Shown here one piece after another: positions 53,461-64,000 of a stretch of DNA of 64,000 nt. The position numbers and the translations under genes were made by a program. A model generated the notes under the pieces. The model did not search any database. It saw only the letters and a list, made by a program, of their open reading frames with translations, and had not been told where the DNA came from. How positions within the stretch are numbered: position 1 is the first letter of the stretch; each line of letters opens with the position of its first letter. This stretch comes from Linanthus parryae (lineage: Eukaryota > Streptophyta > Magnoliopsida > Ericales > Polemoniaceae), in NCBI GenBank assembly GCA_023055425.1, contig JALGPY010000004.1, positions 112,137,504-112,201,503 on the forward strand. Reading direction: 5' to 3'.

Positions 53461-55329
53461 TACTACCATTGTCACGACTCGACTTTTCCTCTTTAGTTGA
53501 TTACGACATTATCAGAGTAAACGCGTGCTTTTCGGTCGTGACAGAAACACGAACCGCGTCACTTTTCGATATAAAAATATAGCGGAAGCTTAGAAATACA
53601 CAACTCTTTTCAATTTTGAATAAATATGACATTTTCCTATTCAATTAATAAATAATCGTTTACAATAATGAAATAGACGAATCTTAACAAAAAATATAAT
53701 TATTTCAAAAAATATATAATTCTAGCCCGTCTATAGTCTCCGATCGACCCGTTCGGGTACCTGTAGATATTTTAGGGTGAGCAAAAAACTCAGTAGGTAC
53801 CGCCTAGCGACTGGCGTAGAAATGTAATAATCAATTAAACTGTAACATCGATAACGAAGCGCTCTCTATATGTGGTTGTGATTTGCAGGGCAACCATGGC
53901 GATTAAGTAAGATGGTGATACCAACGAGGTACAATCTCACGTTACCAGTGGTAATGGGTCTTCGGCGCATCCAGAATCGTCGTACTTCTTAAGCAATTCA
54001 GAAGCTTCGGTAACTGTATTGGTCACTCATCTTTTGACATGAAAGAATTTTAGCACCTGGTATCGTTCTATCCTTTTGTTGCTTTAGAGGCGAAGAACAA
54101 GATTGATTTCTTCATCAGTGCTCTCCTGAACTTGAATATATTTCTAATATGCACCATTTGCGCATGATATAATAGTATTATAGTTTCATGATTGATTAAC
54201 GCAATAACTAAGGATATATCTGCAAAAATTGTGTAGTGGTCTACTGTTAAAGAGTAATTTACTCATAGATGATCAAATGAGATCGTAGAGTTTGTAGTTT
54301 GTAGTTTGATATTTATGTTAACATTATCGGTACCTTGGGGAAGAGAACTTAGTTTCCTTAGTATGTGCTCATATCATCTGTGACTAATTTAAAACAACAA
54401 AGGATGACAATCTCTACTGTTTTTGTCTCTGCAAGTAGACAACTGTGAAACTCTAAGTAAAAATGAATTTACATGACGTAAAGAATGAGTGAGTTATTAT
54501 AAATATATTATTCTAAGGTACGATGAAGAAGCAGTAGACTGTTAGTATCCATCGCGTTATTCTCATTACCCTCAAGTAATATTAAGCCTTGAGTGTTGGA
54601 TGGATAGTATATTCTAGGTAAAATTGCATCACGCGTATCCGAATGTATGTTTCCGCGAGTTTGGTACCCAAAGTTTGGGTACCCGCTGCTAACCGTTGTT
54701 ACTGTGATGGGCGGAAAGTGACACACGACATCCACGTTACGTTTAAGTGGGGGTTGGGGGGGGTAGTATTTTCTTCATTTAACGTGTAGCATTCACTCTA
54801 TTTTTCAAAACTATTTAATCTTTTTCTTAGAGGAAAAACTATTTAATCTTCTTCACATTTTAGCCCATTACCGAGATTTTCAATGGACCATTTTTCGGTA
54901 CAATCAACTCAAAAAATGAATACCACCAACACACATTTGCTAGGAATGAGAATTCAGTATTGGGAAAACATAGACGAATTAAGAGAAAAGGAAAGAAAAT
55001 ATAGTGAATTAACTTAAAAGATGTGAGAAGTCAATCGATCTTTCTCTTGAACTACTGATTCATCGACACAAAAAAACTTTAGAGCAAGAGCTGTAGCAAT
55101 TACCATGAACAACAAGTCTCAAAACTTCACGAGCCTAGCACTCCACATCAACCTCAGTAGCTTGTTTGGGGGACAAACATACTACGTTTGGGGGACAAAC
55201 ATTTTATAAGTTGTTTTAACCAATCAAAAAGCTAAACCAATAACGGATATTGCTTCTCTGAGTCAGGAAGTAAATGGGAGTTATTAAAGACTACGACTTG
55301 GGGGACAGACAGATGAAGACACATATTAG
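53461..55329. other. Gene-free AT-rich sequence with a gypsy-LTR-like start
   Basis: TGTCACGAC (53470-53478) and GTCGTGACA (53535-53543) form a perfect 9-bp inverted pair, and words such as GCTCAGTA-like CTCAGTAGGTACC (about 53790) recall LTRs of plant gypsy elements, but no complete LTR could be delimited. A duplicated GTTTGGGGGACAAACAT lies at 55163 and 55188. There is no coding sequence. Confidence 0.35.
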
Positions 55330-55527
55330 AGAGAAAGAGAACTCGATTAAATGTTTGAGAAATAAGTTGGAGCACCCAAGAAACCGACGACCTAGGTTGG
55401 TTTTCGTCCACGGTATCCTCAACTTGCACCTAAACCCACAATTGCAGACAAGATACATGTCCGGGTGACCCTCAATTAGTGATGCTAATCGACATTGACG
55501 GATGAAGCGGATGAATCCTAGAAACAC
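55330..55527 (-). pseudogene. GRF-type zinc finger fragment
   Basis: The minus strand reads CNCGFRCKLRIPWTKTNLGR followed by RFLGC, the conserved core of the GRF zinc finger (C-x-C-G ... T-x-x-N-x-G-R-x-F-x-x-C), found in many small plant proteins such as the At4g04775-like group and in transposon-linked genes. After the second cysteine the frame does not continue into the expected C-x-x-F-x-W segment, so this looks like a fragment. ATG is at 55527. Confidence 0.5.
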
Positions 55528-56310
55528 ATATGAACCCTATGAAAGGTGGCGGACGACATTATCTTTTTCAACTTGAATTCCGAACCCTTAGACACTACCT
55601 ACCTATTTTGGACCGCGTAACCCGAGTACATTGTAGTAACATATTTAGAGGCAAAAATGCACTAGTACATGCATAGTGAGTAGGTGTGTCAAATCAAACA
55701 AATCACAACCTAAGCACTAGTCAGTAGCCCCACGCATGCAAAATTATACGATCCATTATGCGATTTCAACCAAAAACAACCTAGTGTACCTAAACTGGAA
55801 ATTAACGAGAGAGTTTGAGAATTGGACCTGCAACACCCGAAGTTCCGTTCTTACGGGTGCCGTTTAACAAAACCGGTAAAGAAAGACCGACTGATCGACC
55901 AGAAATTTATAAAGATTTTTTTTTGGATTTCTAGTTGCCTCTCGTAGTCCCCATCGACAGTTCCTTCTTCACCGCATGCCAATTCCCCACCACAGAGAAC
56001 ACATTGAGAAACTAAGCTTCTTCAAACCATCCATCTTCACTTATTTGTCCTTCAATCCCGTTGAACCACCCAAAACTCCAATGGTTAACGATGAAGGCGC
56101 CCTCCTCACGATAAGAAAGCAACAATCTTCGTTGAAATTTAGCCACATATGCCTTTTGAATGAATTTGAAGAGGTTGAAGAATGTGGAGAGGTAAAAAAC
56201 CTAAGGACATGAAGTGAAAAGAGAAAATGCCTTCTCTTATCTCGCTATTCAATTAGGATGGATGTATGGACCAAATTGTAATCCCTTGATGCGTTCTTTA
56301 AGAAGCTAGT
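55528..56310. other. Unassigned sequence
   Basis: Mixed AT-rich sequence. A short frame at 55976-56212 shows no domain. Nothing else is recognisable. Confidence 0.35.
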
Positions 56311-56320
56311 GTGCACCCTG

Positions 56321-56432
56321 CTCGTGCGAGCGACTTTTCTACTCGTGCGAGTAGAAAGCTTTTCGTGCGAGTAACTTTGTTCTCGTGCGAGTTGTTTCGT
56401 TACTGCTCGTGCGAGCACCGTTGTTCTGATGT
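56321..56432 (+). repeat. Minisatellite with CTCGTGCGAG core, 20-21 bp period
   Basis: CTCGTGCGAG or a one-base variant recurs at about 56322, 56342, 56363, 56383 and 56405, with a more decayed copy beyond. Each core is a near-palindrome separated by variable T-rich spacers. Confidence 0.8.
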
Positions 56433-56904
56433 GAGTACATGGTTGCTTGCATGAGTTGCACGATTGTTGGAATTTGCTTTTTCTCCAACTTTTTACTACA
56501 AACTCCGATGCGTGTGTATGAACCACCATCTGATTATTATCACTCCTCGACCTCGCACCCAGTCTATCTTTCCAAGTTTTCCTGCCATTTCTTCTGGATG
56601 CATCAAAACGAGAATCTTGAGTCGGCCTTTCACCTAAATTCATGCAGACACTTAATGCAAACATTGATAACCTTGCTCTCGCACCTCTCAACACAATATT
56701 ATCTATTCGTCCATCACATTGCTCGAACCATCCAGCAGTAATATGTATTTCTAATGCAAATTATACATAATAATGTTGTTTTGCATTTTGCAATAGGTGT
56801 CCTACTCCGACAATGATTTGTAAAAGTTATGCAAAATATGTTTTTCTATTTAATCTTCACTCACAACACGTGCAAATGATGAGTTGTGGATGAGAGAGAA
56901 AACT

Positions 56905-57284
56905 ATACTGTAGGAACACATGTATCATCATGTAGTAATTGTAGGAACATGGGTTGAAAAAAAATAGGATACATGTTCAAAATACCTTGCAGAACCAATT
57001 ATCCTCGCCAAGTTTGACGAGGGTTTTGCATGTTATGCATTTTGCCTCTCAAGATGCATGTACTGTTGGAGTCATTTTTTTTAAAATCCTCTATATACTG
57101 TAGAAACACATGTATCATCATGTAGTAATTGTAGGAACATGGGTTGAAAAAAAATATGATACATGTTCAAAATACTTTGCAGAACCAATTATCCTCGCCA
57201 AGTTTGACGAGGATTTTGCATGTTATGCATTTTGCCTCTCAAGATGCATGTACTGTTGGAGTCATTTTTTTTAAATCCTTTAAA
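56905..57284. repeat. 190-bp tandem duplication
   Basis: The unit starting TATACTGTAGRAACACATG occurs at 56905-57094 and 57095-57284, almost identical throughout (TTATCCTCGCCAAGTTTGAC and GGTTGAAAAAAAATA present in both). Confidence 0.9.
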
Positions 57285-57859
57285 TTTTGCATAAAATGTT
57301 AATTTGCATGATCGGTTGGAGATGCTCTTATGCCTTTTCAGCTTTTCGATTAAATAAATCAGCCCCATCCCTTAGATCTCACCTATCACTTACTTAACTA
57401 CCCACTACTTAACTAACCACGAATTAAAAATTTACCGTCTCTCTCGGATTGATTTACGTAATTATCATCATATAAAATTACCGGGGACGCCATTTTCATT
57501 TTTCTCTTCCAGCAAAGTCGATTATGAAACGTGTTTTTTGGGTAGTGCCCTCGGCACGACAATCCCCTAGCGTTACCTATTATTTTTTAAAAACGCATTA
57601 AAAACTGAAAATAATTGAAAATTAATTATCTTCCGTCAGCATTGTTTGGATCCGAGGCCATACTATGCCAAGCATGTGATATCAAAAGTGAAAACTGCAG
57701 GCCGAGGGCAAAAACAAAGGTAAATAAATAAAGGTCAAATAAAACTAAAGTAGAAAATCAAATTCAGACAGAGAGAGAGAAACACTCTAAAAACAAATTT
57801 CCCAAGACACACGCACCCAAATATCTAAATCACAAATCAAAATAAAAAGAAAACAAGAA
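57285..57859 (+). promoter_or_regulatory. Upstream region of the DYRK-type kinase gene
   Basis: AT-rich, with a GAGAGAGAG tract at 57770 and a CT-rich stretch at 57875-57895 close to the likely transcript start. No clear TATA box was assigned. Confidence 0.35.
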
Positions 57860-58658
57860 AATCAAACCCTGATTTGCTCTCTCTCCCTCTCTTCAACTGC
57901 AAATTTACACTACCCTCTCCAGAGAGATGTTGCAGTTTTGTGATTGCGATTGAAGAACCACGACGCTCTTCCAAGACCCACCAACTATCTCCTCCTCCTC
58001 AGATATCTCCCTGCTCGATTTTCGCGCCTCTAACTTATGCTCAAACACCCACCATTCGATCTGTATATGTAAGTCCTCTAATTTCTCCCACTTATGATGT
58101 TTTTGGGTGTTAATCTTTCGTGGGTATCGAATCAATTGGATTTGTTTCGTCATTTTCATGTCGATAGTCCCTAGGGTTCGGTTTAGTGCCCGTCGATCTA
58201 CAAATCCAGTGGATTTTTAGGTTCCTTCGTTTGAGGAATTACTCTAGGGCATTCTATTTGGTTGTGGAGAGATGGGTTTTTCCTATTTTTTGAATTGGTT
58301 TCTGGGTTTTTGTGGGTTCTCTCCATAAGTTTTGGAGAAAATTTGTAAATCCAGCTTATGGGGTTTGCTATGTGGGTTAGCTTCTATATTTGAAATTTCA
58401 TTTACTGTCGTTAATGAATCATATTGGAAGCTTTTGTTCACTTTCTTGGCAATGGGAGTTCAGAAATTCTTTCTCAGCCTCTAAGCTGGTGAAGCTGGTT
58501 GGATTTGATGGCACTCTAGTGACTAGTGACAATTTATTTATTTCTGCAAGCAATAATTATGGAGGACCATTTTATTTAGTAAGTTATAAATTATGATTTT
58601 TTTTCAGGTTTCATGGATTTCGATTTATTGCATGTGCTTTGTTAGCTTGTAACTGCTG
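57860..58658 (+). promoter_or_regulatory. 5' leader with intron and upstream ORFs of the kinase gene
   Basis: A leader exon ends at ATAT|GTAAGTCC (donor 58069). The acceptor TTTTTTTCAG|GTTTC ends at 58607. Upstream frames: 57927-57953 (8 codons plus stop), 58613-58645 (10 codons plus stop, ending 13 bases before the start codon), and one from 58037 that, if spliced as predicted, would stop at 58657-58659, overlapping the kinase ATG. Confidence 0.5.
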
Positions 58659-61600
58659 ATGATGGCGGATTCCAGCTCGGTTGATGTCATTTTGGACTAT
58701 CTTCGAAGAAATAAATTCACCAGGGCAGAGGCTGCTTTGCGCGGTGAGATCAGTAAAAGGCCTGATTTGAATGGGTTTCCCGAAAAGGTTACCACAACTG
58801 AAAAAGATCCGGACAAATTATTTGAGGATGAGAATGGAGGCAAAACAGCAACAGGAAGTCAAGAGACAAGTAATAGAAATAGTAGCGAGATTTCCATGGA
58901 GCTTATTGTTAAAGAGATAGAGTGTGGGACTGCGAGAAATGGGCCCGAGAACAAATGGAGAAACTTTTCATCTGTTGGCGAGCTTAGTAAAGTGAATGAA
59001 TCAGGCGGTTCGAGAAGCAACAACTTTTCTTTTACTAAAAGTTCTGAAGACGATCCTGTTATTGATTTGTACTCTTGGAGTTATAATCCTACAAACAGTC
59101 CCTTGGATGTTTATCAGAATGACAGTAACACCAATTCGATCAGCCTGCCGGAGTTCCAGGCCACCAACAACCCAAAGTTCCATGTAGCTGAAGATACTGG
59201 CAAACGCTACGAGAAATCCAGAGAAGAGATAAATATACCCGGTGAAGTCAGACCATCATGGCCTGGAAGCACCAGTAAAGCCAGTGGCGACACAAAGCAT
59301 GAGATAAAACCAGCTGGAGAGTTTAAGGTACTTGATCAGCACTCTAAAGGAAGTGGTTCCAAATCGAAAGACAGCCTTGAGGATAACCCATGGTCCAGAA
59401 GCAATAAACCTTCACAATCATCATCAGAGTTGTGGAAAGACTGTTCAATTAAAACTGTGTTTCCTTTCTCTCAAGTTGATACATCGACCAGTTACGGAAA
59501 TGGGAATAATAGCGACAACAGAGATGGAAAGAGAAGCATGGATATGGGTGAGATCAGGGCAGCAATTAAAGAACAAGTGGACGAGGTTGGAAGATCTTTG
59601 TATTTTTCTAAGACAGTAGAGAGCTCTGAGCTAAAGAATATTAGCAGCTTAAGTTTCGCTTCTACATCTGAGACTCAGAAGGAAGAGCTTCCGAGATTGC
59701 CACCCGTAAAACTGAAGTCAGATGACAGAGCTCTCAGTGTGAATTGGGAGGAAAAATTTGATCGTGATGGACCTCTTTCAAAAGTTTCTGCCGCAGACAG
59801 TTCTTACCTAATAGGATCATATCTTGATGTACCTATTGGACAAGAAATCAGCTCTTCAGGTTAGCTGATAGTGATTTTCGTATTCAGTTATTAGTCAATA
59901 CTAATTCTAACAAGGAACTTTCTCTAACCGTGCATCAATGTGAACTCTTTGATTATTTGGCCGTTAATTATTTTATGCTGTATTACCCCTGTTAAAAGAG
60001 TACTAAGCAATGAATTTGCGGAAGCCAGGCTTCACATCACGATCTTTCATGGGATGTACCACTTTCAGCGTCAGTTAGATCAACAGATTGCACATGCTTA
60101 TATTGTTTATTCCCATTGGATAGCATTATAGGCCATTATCAAGGATGTTCATTATAATCGTTTCCCTGCCAAAACTATTATGTACATGTATATCTGATTT
60201 ACTTTGGTTTGTGCAGAACCCTTTTCTCTTTCTACTCACGACCAATTAAATTAGGACAATTCAATTATAGCTATATCTTAGTTTATAGTAGAGCTTTTCA
60301 TTTTAATGATTCCATAACGCGATCAATCCTGTGAGATGGTTGAGACCATGGGGTATGTTTACAGTTCCATTGATGCTAAAGAAATATTCACTGGCTTCTT
60401 TATGCTGATGGTTTATAGAATCCGTTGCAAAATGTAATATTTGAAGACTGGGTATGAGCTTGACCTTCTTCAGTTCAAAACATCCACTCTCTTAGGGGCA
60501 TTTTTCGCTCGTTGGATGCATTTGAGAACATGGCATCTTACTTTCTTCCAATTTCTTTAGGCAAAGGTTGGTAAAGTTCTCTTAATATCCCTCTTCACAT
60601 TTATGACTCTGAGTAGGTTGTCCTGACCTATTAATGAACTACAATAATATGAATACGTTCCCCTCCGTTCACTGAAATTGCATTGGTTTGGTAAAGATAC
60701 AGTACCAGAATTCTGATTTATACGCTGTTGCGGACTTGCAGCAGCCTGTTCGGGTTGCGTTGCACCATGTAGATGTACTTGTAAATCACTTTGTGCGAAA
60801 ATGTGTTTAGAACTTTTAATCTGTCATTAGCTCCATGTTTTGTGTTTGCTGTTCTCTCTATAAATCTTGAAGCGATAGGGTAACCTTTCAATTGCTTATG
60901 TAGGTGCTAAAAGGGCTGGTGGTAGCTGGCTATCTGTAAGTCAAGGAATAGCGGAGGATACTTCTGATCTCGTGTCTGGTTTTGCAACTATTGGTGATGG
61001 GTTAAGTGAATCTATTGACTATCCAAATGAGTACTGGGACTCGGATGAGTATGAAGACGATAATGATGTTGGCTACATGAGACAACCGATTGAAGATGAG
61101 ACCTGGTTTTTAGCTCATGAAATTGATTACCCAAGTGACAATGAAAAGGGAACCGGACATGGGAGTGTTCCGGACCCACAAGAAAGAGGACCTGCCAAAG
61201 ATGAAGATGACGATCAATCTTTTGCGGAGGAGGATTCCTACTTCTCTGGAGAGCGATATTTTCAGTCTAAAAATGTTGATCCAGTTGCAGGATCCGAAGA
61301 TCCAATGGGTTTGTCAATAACAGAAATTTATGGGAGAACCGACGAAAATGATTTGATAGCTCAATATGATGGACAATTGATGGATGAAGAAGAACTAAAT
61401 TTGATGCGTGGAGAACCTGTCTGGCAAGGCTTTGTCACACAAACAAATGAACTAATCTTGTTGGGTGACGGAAAAGTGGCAAATCAATGTGGAAGGCAAA
61501 GAATTGATGATGTTTGTATGGATGACGATCAGCATGGTTCAGTGAGATCTATTGGCGTAGGGATCAACAGTGATGCCGCAGATATTGGCAGCGAGGTCAG

Positions 61601-64000
61601 AGAAAGTTTGGTTGGTGGCAGTAGTGAGGGAGACTTGGAGTACTTTCATGATCAGGATATTGGTAACAGTGGGTCAAGGCATTCGGTTGACGGACTGGAT
61701 AAGAGATATAAGGAAAAGTCAAGCAGGAATAAAAACAAAGCAACTAGACACAACTCTGACAAGTATGTAATGAGCAATGACAAGGGCGTAGGCACGCAGC
61801 CGAAAAGCCATAAAGATGGGGGTTTTTCTTTTCCCCCTCCGAGGGATAGACAGTTGGAGCGGCAGACAGAATCTAGTAAATCTGCCTGGACAAAGAACTG
61901 CACTAATGTTACTGATGATGAAACTGATGATTGTTTGAATAGTGAGCACGGAGCAGATGATACACTTTCTCCTTGGAGGGGGAAAAGTAGTGATTTTTCA
62001 CCTGTCAAGAGTTCAAGGGATGATGAACATGCCAATATTGTAGGATCCGAAAATTCTTCGCCATCAACAGCTTCCAGCTACGGTTACACAGAAAAAGATC
62101 ACGTGAAGAAAGAGGAGGAAGAGAAAACTGCTTATATTCGAGAAGAAGATATGGGAACATCACTGGAGGATGAAGAGGCAGTTGCCGTGCAAGAGCAAGT
62201 AAAACAGATAAAGGCTCAGGAGGAGGAGTTTGAGACCTTTAACCTTAAGATTGTTCACAGGAAAAACAGGTAATACATTCATTCATAATTTCGCTGATTC
62301 TAATGCACAGAGTCCTGTATATGTTAATTATATTATAATTGATTTTAACTGAATATGAGAAATTATAAATTGTTATGTTTGAGGAAAAAATTCCAGTTAC
62401 GTGAAGCTGTTAACCAAGGTGCCTTAATGTAAGAATCCATGGGGTTCCACCTCAAAACCAATTGGCAATGAGGGGAGTAGCCCATGATACTTATTAATTA
62501 TATTTCTTCTTCTTGATTGTCCAATGAGGGACTTCTCAACACTTAAAAGCATAACACCAAAACTACAAATACCGCCTCTCCCAAACTAAGTGTCTCACCT
62601 TCCATTTTAGCTGTCACAAAATAAGTCTCGCTTTCAAAAGTTATCTACTTTCTCGTTTTTTTTTCCCTCCATACCGTTTTTAGAGTTCTTACTTTCACTT
62701 CCCAATAGAAGTTTCAGATAGGACAACAAACATTTTAGTAAATCTATCAAGTCAGAAGCATCTCTTAAATATCCATGAAAATTCAAATGATACACTTATT
62801 CTGGGACGGAGGAGTATAGGAGAAAACATCCTTGAAAAAAAACAGAGTCAAAATCTCCTAAACTTATTTAGAGAAAGCTCAAACAGTTTAAGTTGTAATA
62901 CTGCATAAAACACTCTTACAAGAAACCACAACACTGATACCGCGGGGATGTCCACCTACTTGTCTCATTCCTCAAATTCGTTGTCATCGTTGATACAGTC
63001 AGCTTTGCTTCCCTTTAGATTTTGATTGATGTAGACATCCTAGCAATTCTGCCAGGAGTGCATCTTTTGAGAATCTAAACCGAAAATCTTACGAACACCA
63101 GCTGGACAATCCTGAGAATATCAGTTGCTACATTCGACTAAGAATTAATTCATAATGATTTTCATGTATGCTTTCAACTTTTCATGCACAACTTCTGGCA
63201 GAAGTAACTATAGAGGCTATTGGAATATAAAATTTTCATGCATGACTTCAAACCAGGCATATGTAGAATGATTATCTATCACAACACCCCCTTTTCTGCT
63301 CCCTGTCCACAGATGCAGACCCTCGAGAAGTTGAAACATTTAAAGGCGACCTTGCTGAATTTTATTAGTCATTCAACCCTTAATCGAGTTGCTTATACAA
63401 AGAGCAACGGTCGCAGGGAATGATTTGGTTCTAGTCATCTGTTAGTGTGCCGTACATATAAATATAATTGACGCTGAAGTGTGCATAAACCAATACACAA
63501 GATGTATCTCTTTCATCACTCTCAATGAACTCATCAAGCATTCTTGATTTTACTTCAGGAACTGATGTCCAAATTATCAAATTATGTGAGTGAACAAACC
63601 AAAATTAGCTCTACGTATAGAAGAATATATTTCAATAATTAGAACAATTCTAGACCCCGTGATTTGATTGTGTGTTGGAGAACACTGTTGGCATCAGAAT
63701 GTGACTCAGTGACTCTCTCTTGCACAGATGGAATCTGGATCCAGATATTTCCCTTATGGGGCTATGAATATTACTGCCAGAATCAATTGTTTAGTCCCTG
63801 AAGTATGATAAGATAACTCCATCAGTCGGAAATGTTGGGGTGAACTTCCACAATGATTTAGTATATGATTTTGACTTGATAGATATACTACTAGATTGTC
63901 CCTCCCTCGTCTTATGTGGCCCTTTTGGAAGTGAAAAAGTACTAATTTGAAAGAGTACTGAAAGAAATTAAGTTAAAACAAATGTTCAATTCCATATCAC
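58659..64000 (+). CDS. LisH/DYRK-type plant protein kinase, N-terminal 855 codons (3' part beyond window)
   Basis: Coding exons 58659-59859 and 60904-62269 join in phase (phase 1). The next intron starts at 62270 and no further exon is visible to 64000, so it is at least 1.7 kb. The protein starts MMADSSSVDVILDYLRRNKF; residues 8-33 form a LisH motif (VILDYLRRNKFTRAEAALR), a dimerisation element. A long polar, Ser/Asp-rich region follows with conserved blocks EYWDSDEYEDD, RQPIEDETWFLAHEIDYPSD, SFAEEDSYFSGE and EEEFETFNLKIVHRKN. These mark the plant-specific DYRK group (At3g17750/At1g73460-like), Ser/Thr/Tyr kinases whose catalytic domain follows this region and so lies right of the window. 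An intron in the 5' leader (58069-58607) is predicted. Short upstream frames precede the start. Confidence 0.88.
62572..62814. mobile_element. Stowaway-like MITE in a kinase gene intron
   Basis: The left end CCGCCTCTCCCAAACTAAGT and the complement of the right end (CTCCTCCGTCCCAGAATAAG) are inverted repeats, with TA on both sides (62570-62571, 62815-62816). The CTCCGTCCC end is typical of Stowaway MITEs. Confidence 0.65.

Noticed and set aside
54508..54735. 75-codon minus-strand frame
   Set aside because: No domain; isolated in gene-free sequence.
56245..56694. 149-codon minus-strand frame
   Set aside because: Much of it runs through the CTCGTGCGAG minisatellite and no domain is visible.
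61652..62035. 127-codon minus-strand frame
   Set aside because: Antisense shadow of the second kinase coding exon.
63220..63423. 67-codon frame near the right end
   Set aside because: It does not match the kinase domain expected next and lacks fitting splice sites; treated as intron.

Overview
The window is nuclear DNA from a flowering plant, almost certainly a eudicot. The evidence is multi-exon genes with GT-AG introns, a plastid-type N-terminal extension, plant-type aldo-keto reductases and a plant LisH/DYRK-type kinase, all set in plant Ty1-copia, Ty3-gypsy, L1-type LINE, hAT, Harbinger-like and Stowaway-like elements. There is no bacterial-style operon, no CRISPR array and no tRNA or rRNA gene that I can see.

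Region 1 (1-20270) is a pile of transposons. The end of a gypsy-type LTR (to 1048) cuts into a Tnt1-like copia pol gene (1051-2739) with its 3' LTR (2883-3223). A non-autonomous hAT element with a perfect 8-bp target duplication follows (3570-4549). A decayed RE1-like copia lies on the minus strand (5169-9150) with a PP2C-like fragment beside its LTR. A large non-autonomous LTR element with a tRNA-Asp-type primer site is arranged LTR-internal-LTR-internal (9151-15524). A 5'-truncated LINE (15525-19312) is split by a hAT MITE (15981-16813) with a perfect 8-bp duplication.

Region 2 (20271-29700) is an aldo-keto reductase (AKR) cluster on the plus strand: two apparently intact four-exon genes (21357-22713, 313 aa; 26227-28137, 316 aa) and two pseudogenes (24114-25125; 29290-29690). 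They lie in a repeated unit that also carries a conserved upstream block with an ACGTCA (TGACGT) core. The repeats look like successive tandem segmental duplications, and one MITE-like insertion in intron 3 predates them.

Region 3 (30459-38797, minus strand) is one long gene. I could join 12 exons in phase into a 365-residue protein with a transit-peptide-like N-terminus. Its C-terminal part resembles the bacterial YaaW/UPF0174 family. Its introns hold MITEs of at least three kinds and a LINE RNase H remnant. A copy of its promoter and first exon lies at 45395-45692.

Region 4 (38941-53460) is again mobile DNA: a LINE 3' end with an internal tandem duplication; a gypsy-like element with only a gag N-terminus, followed by three stacked minisatellite arrays (42617-44345); a nearly intact L1-type LINE with a 12-bp target duplication (45735-51464); a Harbinger-like MITE; and a further LINE remnant.

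Region 5 (53461-64000) is gene-poor to about 57860, with a GRF zinc-finger remnant, a 20-21 bp minisatellite and a 190-bp tandem duplication. It then holds the first 855 codons of a plus-strand LisH/DYRK-type kinase gene whose catalytic domain lies beyond the window.

I did not find a clearly new multi-gene system. The best leads are the AKR cluster with its conserved upstream block, the plastid YaaW-like gene, the tripartite minisatellite in a gag-only retroelement and the LTR-internal-LTR-internal structure.
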